DNA of 64,000 nt from positions 4,381,501 to 4,445,500 of the forward strand of contig NZ_LR027880.1 in the NCBI RefSeq assembly GCF_900537995.1, written 5' to 3'. Source of the stretch: Roseburia intestinalis L1-82 (GTDB lineage: Bacteria > Bacillota > Clostridia > Lachnospirales > Lachnospiraceae). Positions within the stretch are counted from its first letter, which is position 1, and the number at the start of each line of letters is the position of its first letter. This document shows, piece by piece, positions 52,027-61,401 of the stretch. Position numbers and translations under genes: made by a program. The notes below the pieces were generated by a model, which had not been told where the DNA came from, searched no databases, and saw nothing but the letters and a program-made list of their open reading frames with translations.

Positions 52027-54339
52027 TTAAAATAATTTTCTTAAAAACGCATTCAGGCAATGTCTCCAGAATGTCCAGTCATGATAACCGTATCCTTCGA
52101 ACACCTCAATCGGGACACCTGCCGCCAGTACTTCTTTCTCGTTCTTAACCGTCGACTCATAGCTCCATTCCTGCTTTCCACATGCAACAAAAAGCATATG
52201 AAACTGCTTTCTGAATGCTTCCGGATTCAGTAATACTTCTGTATAATCCACCTCATCGTCCCTGATCACAAGACCACCGGAAAAGATGCCTGCCCAGCCG
52301 AACAATTCCGGATAGGTAAATACGATTCTCTGCGTCTGCATGCCTCCCATGGAAAGCCCTGCTAATGCCCTGTAATCTTTGTCTGCAATAGTCCGGTATC
52401 TGCTGTCAATATACGGGACACAGCTTTCCGGAAGCTCCTGCAGAAATGCGCTCATAGAATGGTGATATTCACCATTTTCCGGGAAGGCATAGCCAGTATT
52501 CATAACTACGATCATTTCCTTCATCTGCCCTTTTGCAATCAGGTTATCCGCGATATTGGCAAGCTTTCCCTGCCAGATCCAGCCAACCTCATTCTCGCCG
52601 CCCCCATGTTGTAAATAGAGAACAGGATATCGTTTTTCCAGATGTTCCTCATAACCTGCTGGTGTGTATACATAACACAGCTTGGTTCTCCCGGTACTAT
52701 TAGATTTGTAATATTCATAATGAACCGTTCCATGTGGCACCTGGCGGATTCTGTATTCTTCAAAATCCTCCTCCGGCATTTCCAGATAGTTCACAGCCTG
52801 AAAGCCGCCGTAGCCAACCGGCGCATTGCAGTCCACCGTGTTCGCGCTGTTTACTATATAGTTATAATAGTGGAATCCTTTCTCAATTCCCGTTACCTCT
52901 GCTGTCCACCAGCCATCCTCTCCTTCTTCCATAGGATAGCTTTTCATTCCCCACAGATTCAGCTCCACATCATGCGCACCGTCTGCCCGCAGATAAAATC
53001 TGGCGGTTCCAGTCTTCCCATCTGTCACCTCTGCGCCCGGATGTTCTTCCCGGTATCTGCCACACGGTCTGCCTTTCTCATCAAATGCATGAATCAGACC
53101 TTTGTGGATCGGATCAGACATTAGCATATGCTCTGCAAAAGTCTGACGGTCTAATTGCTCTTTGGATAGCTTTCTCTCTTCATAAGGAAAAACTGGTTCA
53201 CTTCCATCCTCTGGCTCCTCTTTCTGGAATACTAAGGATGCAAAGTCCCTAAAGCTCTCTCTCCACACATGCCATTCATGATAGCCCTCATAGCTTCGCT
53301 GCCCTCCGGCTGCCCCGAGCTTTTCAAACTGATCCGTATATATTTTCTGTTTTTTATCTAAATCCTTCTCCCCTTTTCCTGCCGTCATAAGAACGGTCTG
53401 CATCGGATACTCTGCAAACTGTGCAAGAATCCGTTCTGTCTCTTCATCCCTGACCCCTGAGAATACTCCCAGATGTCCGAACAGATTCTGGAATCTCGAT
53501 ACGATCTGGGTTGCCTGCGCCGACCCAAGGGAAAGTCCCGCCATTGCGCGGTGCATCCGTCCTTTTTTCACGCGAAAAGTATGTTCCATATATGGAATAA
53601 CATCCTCTGTCAGTTCCCTTCCAAAGTCACCCGGGAAAAAAACAGCCTCCTCATCATCTCTAAACGCGTAACCGCTGCACATAACCACGATCATACCCTT
53701 GCATTTTCCTTCTGCAATGAGATTATCCATAATAAAATTCAGTTTGCCGTTCCACAGCCAGCTTGTCTCATCCTCTCCCACTCCATGCTGGATATACATA
53801 ACCGGATATTTTTGATCTATATTCTCTCTGTAGGAAGGCGGCAGATAGACATAACATTTCTTTATGTGATCATTCTGTGTTGACACGTAAGAATGAATCT
53901 GCACATCCCCATGCGGTACATCCTTCAGATACCAGAAATCCTGTCCCTCCCGTGGCATTTCAAAAAAGTTATTTGCCCCGAAACATCCATAAGCAAACGG
54001 TGCATGTGGGTTCGTCACCTGTACCCCATCTACAAACCACCTGTGATAATGAAAGCCTGGAAGAATCCCCTTTACATTTTTAGAAAACAGTCCGTTTGCC
54101 TGCTTCTCCAGTGCAATTTTCTCCGTTCCAAGCGTTCCTCCAAAACCGGAAACTTCTACCGTCTCTGCTTTTGGTGCTTCCATTGTAAAGGTAACACTTC
54201 CATCCTCCTCAACCTTGGTTCCCCAGAAATCTTCCTGATAACAAATACAATCTTTGCCATCTATCTTTTTCATTTCTGCTTTTTTATAAATTGGATCAAA
54301 AAAAAGCGGATACATTGTCAGTGCCTGATTGTTTTTCAT
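52027..54339 (-). CDS. Double esterase with two CBM48-CE1 modules
   Basis: 770 residues consisting of two similar halves. Each has an early-Set/CBM48-like sandwich (GSVTFTMEAPKAETVEVSGF; ARFYLRADGAHDVELNLWGM) and an alpha/beta hydrolase. The first has Ser in AMAGLSLGSAQ and His in EGYHEWHVWR. The second has Ser in ALAGLSMGGMQ and His in GYGYHDWTFWR. Both catalytic sets are complete, so two active sites are expected. The start at 54339 has GGAGG eight nt upstream; the ATG at 54345 is too close. First gene after the LacI operator at 54367. Probably feruloyl/acetyl esterase acting in the cytoplasm. Confidence 0.88.
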   Translation of the reverse strand: MKNNQALTMYPLFFDPIYKKAEMKKIDGKDCICYQEDFWGTKVEEDGSVTFTMEAPKAETVEVSGFGGTLGTEKIALEKQANGLFSKNVKGILPGFHYHRWFVDGVQVTNPHAPFAYGCFGANNFFEMPREGQDFWYLKDVPHGDVQIHSYVSTQNDHIKKCYVYLPPSYRENIDQKYPVMYIQHGVGEDETSWLWNGKLNFIMDNLIAEGKCKGMIVVMCSGYAFRDDEEAVFFPGDFGRELTEDVIPYMEHTFRVKKGRMHRAMAGLSLGSAQATQIVSRFQNLFGHLGVFSGVRDEETERILAQFAEYPMQTVLMTAGKGEKDLDKKQKIYTDQFEKLGAAGGQRSYEGYHEWHVWRESFRDFASLVFQKEEPEDGSEPVFPYEERKLSKEQLDRQTFAEHMLMSDPIHKGLIHAFDEKGRPCGRYREEHPGAEVTDGKTGTARFYLRADGAHDVELNLWGMKSYPMEEGEDGWWTAEVTGIEKGFHYYNYIVNSANTVDCNAPVGYGGFQAVNYLEMPEEDFEEYRIRQVPHGTVHYEYYKSNSTGRTKLCYVYTPAGYEEHLEKRYPVLYLQHGGGENEVGWIWQGKLANIADNLIAKGQMKEMIVVMNTGYAFPENGEYHHSMSAFLQELPESCVPYIDSRYRTIADKDYRALAGLSMGGMQTQRIVFTYPELFGWAGIFSGGLVIRDDEVDYTEVLLNPEAFRKQFHMLFVACGKQEWSYESTVKNEKEVLAAGVPIEVFEGYGYHDWTFWRHCLNAFLRKLF

Positions 54340-54366
54340 TTTCATCTCCTCCTTCTGCTCTCTTTA

Positions 54367-54382
54367 GCTATTTCGTTTTAGC
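54367..54382 (-). promoter_or_regulatory. LacI-family operator upstream of the double-esterase operon
   Basis: GCTATTTCGTTTTAGC, a 16-bp imperfect dyad with central CG, ends 28 bp before the start codon. The same sequence occurs exactly at 59463-59478 and 61402-61417, and a variant at 61249-61264. Confidence 0.8.
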
Positions 54383-54388
54383 ATATTG

Positions 54389-54441
54389 TAAAAATAATAG
54401 CGGCAATATATTTCCATATTTTTTACCGCCGCTGTTATTTT
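54389..54441 (-). terminator. Terminator of the lacI-type gene
   Basis: AATAACAGCGGC pairs with GCCGCTATTATT with one mismatch, followed by TTTTT on the minus strand. It lies immediately before the operator and promoter region of the double-esterase operon. Confidence 0.75.
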
Positions 54442-54447
54442 GTATTG

Positions 54448-55506
54448 TTATTTATAATTTTCTTCCTGTTCCAGACCGCTGCTTTCCCGAATCTGATAAA
54501 TTGGCAGCAGCTCCCTCCGGATTGGAATATCCATCCGGCTCTCTCCTGCCAGAATTAAAATATCTAATGCACTCTTTGCCATTTCCTGTGACGGAATATC
54601 CACAGAAGACAATGCTGGTCTATTATACCGGAGTAGTGGAGAGTTCTCAAAAAATATAATCCTCAGATCTTTCGGGACACAGATTCCGACATCCCTGCAA
54701 TATGCCATTATCCCTGTAGCAAGCCTGCAGTCGGCTACAAGCCACGCGGTCGGAAGTTCCATATCTGAAAGCATCTGTTTCGCTGTCTGATATCCAATCT
54801 CATAGGAACTCTTCTCAATCCTTGGATTCCATTCTTCCTTCGCCACAACATCATGACTCCTGCACCCAAACAGGAAACCTGCCTCCATCAGTCTCTCTGC
54901 TCTTCCTGTTTTCTCAAATCCCAAAAAGGCGGCAGATTTCACTCCGGAAAGGTTCATACATGCCGCACATTCTTCACCTGTCCGGTAGCTGTCCATCAGC
55001 ACACTGTGATAGATCTGGCTGTCACGTCCGATAAACACAATCGGAATCGTGATCTCCCTCTCTTCCAGCGCCTTCTGCTCTTCCTCGTTAAGTCCACAGA
55101 TCATGGCTCCACTGAAGCGGTTGCTTGACAGCATATCCATATATGTCATGAAGTTCCCTGGTTCATATGCCTGGACAACCAGTTCTATCTTCAGCTCTTT
55201 CAAATCAATTGTCTGAAAGATGCCTTCCAGGAAACGCCCGAGACGTGAGTTTAGATTGTCACGCCTCCAGAACAGTGCCAAAACATATGGTGCCTCCTCG
55301 TTAGCTGCCTGTCTCAATCTTCTCGCATAAATATTGGGCTGATAATTAATCTCTTTCGCCGCATTTAATACTTTCTTCTGCGTCTCTTTTGATATTCTTA
55401 CCTGGTCTCCTCTGCCATTCAGCACAACAGACACTGTGCTCACGGAAAGTCCCAGTTTATCCGCAATATTCTTAATCTGCATCTTGGACGCTTGTTTTTT
55501 ACCCAT
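54448..55506 (-). CDS. LacI-family repressor of the arabinoxylan regulon
   Basis: 352 residues from the ATG at 55506 (GAAAGG seven nt upstream; the earlier ATG overlaps it). Helix-turn-helix with IKNIADKLGLSVSTVSVVLN and hinge helix NYQPNIYARRLRQ, then a periplasmic-binding-protein-like effector domain (RFSGAMICGLNEEEQ, AAFLGFEKTGRAERLMEAGF, ALSSVDIPSQEMAKSALDIL). It lies between the operons whose promoters carry the 16-bp GCTATTTCGTTTTAGC-type operator, so it most likely represses importer, esterases and hydrolases until a xylo- or arabino-oligosaccharide binds. Confidence 0.9.
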   Translation of the reverse strand: MGKKQASKMQIKNIADKLGLSVSTVSVVLNGRGDQVRISKETQKKVLNAAKEINYQPNIYARRLRQAANEEAPYVLALFWRRDNLNSRLGRFLEGIFQTIDLKELKIELVVQAYEPGNFMTYMDMLSSNRFSGAMICGLNEEEQKALEEREITIPIVFIGRDSQIYHSVLMDSYRTGEECAACMNLSGVKSAAFLGFEKTGRAERLMEAGFLFGCRSHDVVAKEEWNPRIEKSSYEIGYQTAKQMLSDMELPTAWLVADCRLATGIMAYCRDVGICVPKDLRIIFFENSPLLRYNRPALSSVDIPSQEMAKSALDILILAGESRMDIPIRRELLPIYQIRESSGLEQEENYK

Positions 55507-55613
55507 ATCAATGCCTTTCATCCTATTTTGAACTATTTTTGCCTTATAACTGAGCCTACCATATCTAAGATTCTTTTGTCAACCCGACAACCGGCTGTTT
55601 TTCCTTCGTTTTA

Positions 55614-55663
55614 GCAATGGCATCCGGCTGTCCTCTCTTTCTGAAAAGACCGGATGCCATTGC
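55614..55663. terminator. Terminator after the sugar-binding lipoprotein gene
   Basis: A perfect 14-bp stem GCAATGGCATCCGG/CCGGATGCCATTGC. Its left flank TCGTTTTAGC looks like half of the LacI operator and sits upstream of a possible lacI promoter (TTGACA near 55579-55584 on the minus strand). Confidence 0.85.
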
Positions 55664-55689
55664 TTATTCACTGCTTATCTGTTTGTTTT

Positions 55690-57459
55690 TTATTTTGCTG
55701 CTTTTCTTGCATCGATTACTTTCTGATATTTTTCCATATCAAATTTCACAAGATCATCCCATCCGATACCGGTAAGAGTCTCTTTTAAGTTTTCCCATAA
55801 TGCATCGAATTCTGCCTGGTCTGCTGCAAAGACCATCTTCCAGGATGCATTTGTAATTTCCTTTCCACACTGACTTCTGATCAGCGCAATATCTGTTGTA
55901 TCACTTTCAAGAACAACATTTACATTTGCAACCGTCTTTAATAATCCGTTCTCCTCAAAGTATTCTGTCTGTGTATCAGTGCCATATTTTTCTGTCCAGT
56001 CAACATATCTCTGGTCCTTCGGTTTTTCAAGATTAGTGCTCCAGTAGCTCATGCTGTAAGGCTCATTATTATTCGGATTAACTGCCATGTTAGATACAAT
56101 GTACTGGTTCAACTGACATTTTCCATCATTGTAGAGACCGCCGCCCCATTCATCCGGAAGATTCTTCTTACCTGCTACATAAGCTACAGAGTCATCTGTC
56201 TGTGCATAGCGTCCTGTTCCTTCTTCAATGGTGTAGTTGACACCAGCAATACCATCCCACATGTAACTGATTCCTTCCGGACTTGCCATCCAGTCAAATA
56301 ACTGCATAATTTTTTCTTTTGTTGCATCGTCTACGCCAGAACCAATGCCCCATACGCGGCCTGAGCCATAATAAGAATCTGCTACCTGATAAATATTAAG
56401 GTCTTCAACAGGAACATTCACAAATCCTTTTCCTGCTGCTTTGTCTTCATCGGAAAGATTGATACCTGCAAGGTTCATTTCCCAGTTGTACCATAATAAG
56501 TACTTTCTGTATGCACGAAGCTTCTGCTCGTCTGTTGTGGTCCAGTCCTGAACAGAGGAATCCGGATCGATCAGCCCTCTCTGATTTGCCTTGAAGAAGA
56601 ACTCAAGCATCTTGTAATATGCACCGTTCTCATCAATCAATGGCATCATACTGTTGTCATTTCCAATTAATACAGACTGATTTACTTCCTGCCCATACCA
56701 TTTTGCGGTCTGGCAGATATTTTCCATACCGAATCCATCCCAGTCTTTCCAGAGGGAAATCGCATATGCTTTGTCACCAGCATCGTTGGTCGGATGTGCT
56801 TTCTGCATCTGCTCTAAAACATCCAGAAGATCATCCAGGTTCTTTAATTCCGGGCATCCAAGTTCTTTGTAGTAGTCCCATGGAAGGCATGGTGCTGAGA
56901 ACGGAGTCGACTGTGAATATGTCTCTGGTGAAGTATTCGTCATCTCGGTAGGGATTCCCCAAATCTTACTTCCATCTCCAACCTGCGCATTGAACGCCTC
57001 AATCTGTGTCTTATACTCTGCTAAGTTTGGATAATTCCAGATATCATCCGTAATATCCATAACAAGTCCTGCTTCTACGCAGTCCAGATAATCTGCATTG
57101 TCCAGAAGAATGATATCACCCAGCTTTCCGGAGCTGCATCGCGTCTGATAAAGTGCTGCCGCATCACCGGATGTATTCGGTGCAAAGATATTCAGTTCCA
57201 GACCGAACTTCTCTTTCACAAGGTCGCCAAACCAGCCTGCCTGCATGCCCTGATAGTTTGCCGCAACATCATAGACTTCGATGGTTGTCACATCCCCTGA
57301 TGCCTGTGAGCCTCCCTCTTCTGTTGCAGCTGTCTGGTTCTTGTTGTCCCCTGATGAAGCCTTTCCATTTGCTCCGGAATCTCCTCCACAGCCTGCAAGA
57401 ACTGTACTTGCTGTCATGGCTGCTGCCAGGCCTAAACTAATTGTCCTTCTCCATTTCAT
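55690..57459 (-). CDS. Extracellular oligosaccharide-binding lipoprotein (LplA type)
   Basis: 589 residues. Lipoprotein signal with lipobox VLAGC, then a Gly/Ser/Asn-rich linker and a class-I binding-protein fold (DVAANYQGMQAGWFGDLVKE; AAALYQTRCSSGKLGDIILL). It captures the oligosaccharide outside the membrane and hands it to the two permeases encoded upstream. AAGGAGG precedes the ATG. No ATPase gene is in the operon; such importers normally share a general MsmK-type ATPase encoded elsewhere. Confidence 0.92.
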   Translation of the reverse strand: MKWRRTISLGLAAAMTASTVLAGCGGDSGANGKASSGDNKNQTAATEEGGSQASGDVTTIEVYDVAANYQGMQAGWFGDLVKEKFGLELNIFAPNTSGDAAALYQTRCSSGKLGDIILLDNADYLDCVEAGLVMDITDDIWNYPNLAEYKTQIEAFNAQVGDGSKIWGIPTEMTNTSPETYSQSTPFSAPCLPWDYYKELGCPELKNLDDLLDVLEQMQKAHPTNDAGDKAYAISLWKDWDGFGMENICQTAKWYGQEVNQSVLIGNDNSMMPLIDENGAYYKMLEFFFKANQRGLIDPDSSVQDWTTTDEQKLRAYRKYLLWYNWEMNLAGINLSDEDKAAGKGFVNVPVEDLNIYQVADSYYGSGRVWGIGSGVDDATKEKIMQLFDWMASPEGISYMWDGIAGVNYTIEEGTGRYAQTDDSVAYVAGKKNLPDEWGGGLYNDGKCQLNQYIVSNMAVNPNNNEPYSMSYWSTNLEKPKDQRYVDWTEKYGTDTQTEYFEENGLLKTVANVNVVLESDTTDIALIRSQCGKEITNASWKMVFAADQAEFDALWENLKETLTGIGWDDLVKFDMEKYQKVIDARKAAK

Positions 57460-57527
57460 AATACATATCCTCCTTTTGTTTTTCTACAATAGCCCCCTAT
57501 TGTGTGTTGAAGTTTATGAATTTTTTC

Positions 57528-58448
57528 TCAACCCTTCACTGCGCCGATCATAATTCCTTTTACAAAGAAGCGCTGGAAGAATGGGTATACTAATAGAATT
57601 GGTGTTACGACCAGAATAGTTACTGTCATACGGATGGAAGTAGCCGTCTGCGTCGTTGCAAGCATCTGCTGGATTGCTTCACTGGAGGTTCCGGAAGAAA
57701 CAATCGTTGCAAGTGAGCTTGCCTGGTTAATATACTGGTACAGAATAAACTGTAACGTATATAACTTTGTGTCTGTTACAAGAAGCAGCGTATCCTGGAA
57801 AGAATTCCACTGTCCTACTGCCGCAAAAATTGCAACCGTTGCAAGAATCGGTTTAATAATCGGAAGAATAATTGAGAAGAACACCTTCAATGTTCCTGCT
57901 CCGTCTACTTCTGCTGCATCCTGCAGCTCCCTCGGAATTGATTCCACATAAGTCTTCGTCAGAATAATATAAAAAGGCGATACCAGCGTCGGCAAAATAT
58001 ATCCGAGGAAATTATTCGTCAGATGCAGATTATTCATTGTAATATACCATGGAATAATTCCTGCATTAAAATACATAGTCAATACTACGAACCGGTACCA
58101 GAGTTTCCGTTTCCACATGGTTTCTCTTGTGAACATATAACCGAGGAAGCCGGCTAACAATACCGTACATGCCGTTCCGATCAGCGTTCTTGCAATGGAA
58201 ATCTGTGCTGCCTGCAGCAGTCCCGGAATCTTGGTTGCATCCAGATAATTTCTGAAATGGATCTGCTGCGGCCAGAAGATAATCTTTCCTTTTTCACTCA
58301 GATCGTTAGCACTGATCGTATTGATAAAAATATAGTAAAATGGATAAATACAGATCAGGGAAAACAATGCAAACACAATATAAGTAATCACGCTGATCAG
58401 TTTATCAACCGGACCGGCATTTTCTTTTATTTTTCCATTCTGTTTCAT
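57528..58448 (-). CDS. Carbohydrate ABC transporter permease (YtcP/LplC type)
   Basis: 306 residues with six helices and the EAA loop LQDAAEVDGAGTLKVFFSII. It starts at 58448 because GAGG is eight nt upstream; an ATG two codons earlier is only two nt from it. It pairs with the permease encoded just upstream to form the membrane channel of the oligosaccharide importer. Gene order permease-permease-binding protein is typical of LplABC systems. Confidence 0.9.
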   Translation of the reverse strand: MKQNGKIKENAGPVDKLISVITYIVFALFSLICIYPFYYIFINTISANDLSEKGKIIFWPQQIHFRNYLDATKIPGLLQAAQISIARTLIGTACTVLLAGFLGYMFTRETMWKRKLWYRFVVLTMYFNAGIIPWYITMNNLHLTNNFLGYILPTLVSPFYIILTKTYVESIPRELQDAAEVDGAGTLKVFFSIILPIIKPILATVAIFAAVGQWNSFQDTLLLVTDTKLYTLQFILYQYINQASSLATIVSSGTSSEAIQQMLATTQTATSIRMTVTILVVTPILLVYPFFQRFFVKGIMIGAVKG

Positions 58449-58468
58449 GTTCATATCCTCACTTCCAT

Positions 58469-59389
58469 TTAAATAAATCCATCACCACGCAGTACTTTAG
58501 ATAGCGTATTGGCACCACATAACAAAATGACGCTGATCAGACTCTTAAGCATACTGAGTGCAGTAGATACAGAATAACTTCCACTTCCCATTGCCAGATT
58601 GTATACATACAGATCAAGTACCTGGATAGTATCCATATTAAATGCATTCTGGAATACATAGTACTGTTCCATTCCATTGGAAAGGAAATTTGCGATATTA
58701 AGCATTAATAATACAAAGTATGTTGGCAGTAAGCTCGGAATCGTAATATTCCAGATCAGTTGCATTCTTGTTGCCCCGTCCACTTTTGCTGCCTCATATA
58801 ATTCTGCATCAATCCCTGAGATTGCTGCGATATACATGATTGCTGACCATCCAAGGCTCTTCCAGGTACTCCACAGCCACATTTTCAGCCATATATGATT
58901 GGAAGACTGCAAGAAAGCGATCGGTTTTTCAAGTACTCCCATCTGTATCAGTAAGCTGTTTGCCATACCTGTACTGTTGAACATACAGTAGCAGATAGAA
59001 AATACCAGTACCCAGCTGATGAAGTTTGGAAGTGTCGTCACGGTCTGGACAAATTTCCGGAATGGCATACACTTAATCTCATTCAGAAATACGGCAAAAA
59101 TCATCGGCAGCCAGGAAAATAAAATGGTCAATCCACTCATTGCAAAGGTGTTTCTCAAAACCATCAGCGTCTGCTTAATCCTCACCGGATTGTCTACCAG
59201 ATACCGGAACCACTTCAATCCTACAAAGTCATCCATGCTAAGTGCTTTTGGCGGTTTGTAATCAAAAAACGCGTATGCCCATCCATACAGTGGATAATAA
59301 GCAAATATCGCAACCAGAATAATGAAAGGCAGAATATAGAGGAATTCCCGATACCCTCTCATCTTTTTCTTATTTGTAAAAACTTTCAT
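58469..59389 (-). CDS. Carbohydrate ABC transporter permease (LplB type)
   Basis: 306 residues, six helices and EAA loop AELYEAAKVDGATRMQLIWN. It begins with a basic stretch and LYILPFIILVAIFAYYPLYG, typical of LplB/YteP permeases. AGGAGGGG precedes the ATG. It is the first gene of the importer operon, whose promoter has the LacI operator between -35 and -10. Confidence 0.92.
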   Translation of the reverse strand: MKVFTNKKKMRGYREFLYILPFIILVAIFAYYPLYGWAYAFFDYKPPKALSMDDFVGLKWFRYLVDNPVRIKQTLMVLRNTFAMSGLTILFSWLPMIFAVFLNEIKCMPFRKFVQTVTTLPNFISWVLVFSICYCMFNSTGMANSLLIQMGVLEKPIAFLQSSNHIWLKMWLWSTWKSLGWSAIMYIAAISGIDAELYEAAKVDGATRMQLIWNITIPSLLPTYFVLLMLNIANFLSNGMEQYYVFQNAFNMDTIQVLDLYVYNLAMGSGSYSVSTALSMLKSLISVILLCGANTLSKVLRGDGFI

Positions 59390-59455
59390 TCAGCTACCCC
59401 TCCTATTTTCTCCTCAGTCCAATCTGTTTTCTCTCCGTACATTTCTTATGTTGCT

Positions 59456-59484
59456 ATTATATGCTATTTCGTTTTAGCTGTCAA
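59456..59484 (-). promoter_or_regulatory. Perfect sigma-A promoter with LacI operator in the spacer (importer operon)
   Basis: On the minus strand TTGACA (59479-59484) and TATAAT (59456-59461) are both consensus and 17 bp apart. The 16-bp operator GCTAAAACGAAATAGC (59463-59478) fills the spacer exactly. Repressor and RNA polymerase cannot bind together, giving tight control of the importer. Confidence 0.88.
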
Positions 59485-59488
59485 TAGC

Positions 59489-61195
59489 TTATTCATTAGA
59501 AACTATTTTCAAACTGCCATCCGGAAGTCTTCTAAACTGTTTTACATAATTCCATCCAAGCTCAGGATCCTTATCTGCTACCTCATGTCCTTTGTCATGC
59601 ATCATCGCCAGATTATACAGATTCACTGGATGCTCTTCATCCGAGTAAAACCTCTGAACGTCATAGTAATGTTCCGGATGTCTGGCAGAAGGCCGGATTC
59701 TCTGCTGAATCTGCCCCGGCACACCGCATCCACTCGGATCAGGTTTGGAAAGATCCGGTGTCTCTTCGATCCGAATATGATTATACGCCTTCCAGAAATC
59801 ATACTGATGCTGTTGGGAGCAATGATAATAAATCGGATAAGAAATTTCCCGGGAACCATAGGTATACCATACCGGCATCCGGTAATCGTATTCTTTCTTT
59901 TTCTCCATCGCAAGACCAAACAGATACTTATCCTGTTCTGTAAGTTCACTGGCACCATTTCTGATTCCCGGCCAATTTGAGTCAATATGACAGATAGCTG
60001 CGATCAGTTCCGGGTGGAGCATTGCCACTGCCTGCGCCTGTCCTGCTCCATTGCTGAAGCCTGACAGGTAGACTCTTTCCGGATCAACTGGATAGTGTTC
60101 TTTCATATATTGGATCAATGCAACTGTATACCCGATATCATCTGCTCCATCCGGTGCTAAAAAGCTGTTCCACTGTGTTCTGTCTGTTCCCCACGGATAC
60201 ACAGTAATAAAGCCTTCCTTCTCCCCCAGTTCATGAAAACGGCTCATCTGTGCGGCTTCCTCCGGGTTATCCGATCCTCCATGGAAAAAGAGCATAAGTG
60301 GTACCCTTCCTGACGTTCCATCTTTCACACCGGAAGGTACATGCACAAACCAGGTATGCTTTACCTTCACCTTTTCCTCTAACCTGTCATCATCCAGATA
60401 AAGTTCAAACCCGGCTTTTTTCATGTCCGGTTTTGGTTCCACATCTCCATACACAGAGGTATTGGTGCGCCTGGTCACGGAAAATAGTTCTTCCCATACC
60501 CGGTTCACCAGTTCTTTGGAAAGCTGCATATTCTCTGAATTCATGACACACTGAGATGGATTTCTTTTATTTCTTGTCACTGTAATCTGATCTGCCGTCT
60601 CTTTCCATTCTGTTTCATTAACAACATTGAAATAATTCTGTGTTTTCCTGTCACTGTCCACCAGAAAAGCCGGTACTGCAGCATTCACCGCCTGATATCT
60701 GGCTTCCTCACATAGCCTTCCACCCACTGCAAAAATTGCTGCTATATTCTCTGCCACACAGGCTGCAAGCGTGCATACCATATGCGCTCCGCTTCCGGTA
60801 CCGACTAGATACCTGGTGTCATTCATCGGATGCCAGACACTCAACATAGCTTCATAAGTTGGAATCCCGTTCGGCCGTGTTGCAAGAGGCTTATCATCTT
60901 CCTTTGTCATTGCATCCTGAAAATCATGAAAAGCTGTCAGATCATCTGTCTCTCCGGAAAAATCATAATTCCAGCGCCCGTTTTCCGGATTCGGGAATGA
61001 AAGAATGATTTCCTGTTCCTCCGCGAGTTTTTGCATGCCAAGCTCATCTAAAAAATACCGTACGGATGCTTCGTCTTCTCCATCACGTAATATTGTAATG
61101 CTGCAGCGTTTGAATGCTGTCCTTCTTTCCTGTTCCGGAAAATACAGATACATACTTCTTCCGATCTTTTCCAGCTTCTTATATACTAACCCCAT
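59489..61195 (-). CDS. Two-domain alpha/beta-hydrolase, PHB-depolymerase/feruloyl-esterase-like
   Basis: 568 residues. The C-terminal half (about 280-568) is an esterase of the PHB-depolymerase/CE1 group: LMLFFHGGSDNPEEAAQMSR, nucleophile Ser in VYLSGFSNGAGQAQAVA, late His in LAMMHDKGHEVADKDPELGW. The N-terminal half has hydrolase-like spacing with TRYLVGTGSGAHMV but no convincing triad, so it may be a degenerate duplicate. No signal peptide. AGGAGG precedes the ATG. It has its own promoter with a LacI operator at the transcription start, placing it in the arabinoxylan regulon. Confidence 0.82.
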   Translation of the reverse strand: MGLVYKKLEKIGRSMYLYFPEQERRTAFKRCSITILRDGEDEASVRYFLDELGMQKLAEEQEIILSFPNPENGRWNYDFSGETDDLTAFHDFQDAMTKEDDKPLATRPNGIPTYEAMLSVWHPMNDTRYLVGTGSGAHMVCTLAACVAENIAAIFAVGGRLCEEARYQAVNAAVPAFLVDSDRKTQNYFNVVNETEWKETADQITVTRNKRNPSQCVMNSENMQLSKELVNRVWEELFSVTRRTNTSVYGDVEPKPDMKKAGFELYLDDDRLEEKVKVKHTWFVHVPSGVKDGTSGRVPLMLFFHGGSDNPEEAAQMSRFHELGEKEGFITVYPWGTDRTQWNSFLAPDGADDIGYTVALIQYMKEHYPVDPERVYLSGFSNGAGQAQAVAMLHPELIAAICHIDSNWPGIRNGASELTEQDKYLFGLAMEKKKEYDYRMPVWYTYGSREISYPIYYHCSQQHQYDFWKAYNHIRIEETPDLSKPDPSGCGVPGQIQQRIRPSARHPEHYYDVQRFYSDEEHPVNLYNLAMMHDKGHEVADKDPELGWNYVKQFRRLPDGSLKIVSNE

Positions 61196-61248
61196 CTTTT
61201 ACCTCCTCTGTCTGTGCAGGTTCGCTAAACTATTTTCCGTTTGTAACT

Positions 61249-61296
61249 GCTAAAACGTCGTAGCTTAACTATAGTTTCTTTTTTCTATTCTGTCAA
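61249..61296 (-). promoter_or_regulatory. Promoter and LacI operator of the two-domain esterase gene
   Basis: On the minus strand TTGACA (61291-61296), 17-bp spacer, TATAGT (61268-61273). The dyad GCTACGACGTTTTAGC (61249-61264) covers the expected start site and matches the operator consensus in 13 of 16 positions. Confidence 0.8.
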
Positions 61297-61401
61297 TCTA
61301 TTTTTTTGAATATTCATCTGTTTATTTCATCTTTTGCGACTTTTTTCCTGTTTTTCTTCTTTATTTCCATTTCTCTTTGCGTAAGTTTTTTTGCCATTAG
61401 A

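Noticed and set aside
55600..55615. TTTCCTTCGTTTTAGC as a fifth LacI operator
   Set aside because: Only one half-site is conserved (12 of 16 positions), and part of it belongs to the perfect terminator stem starting at 55614.
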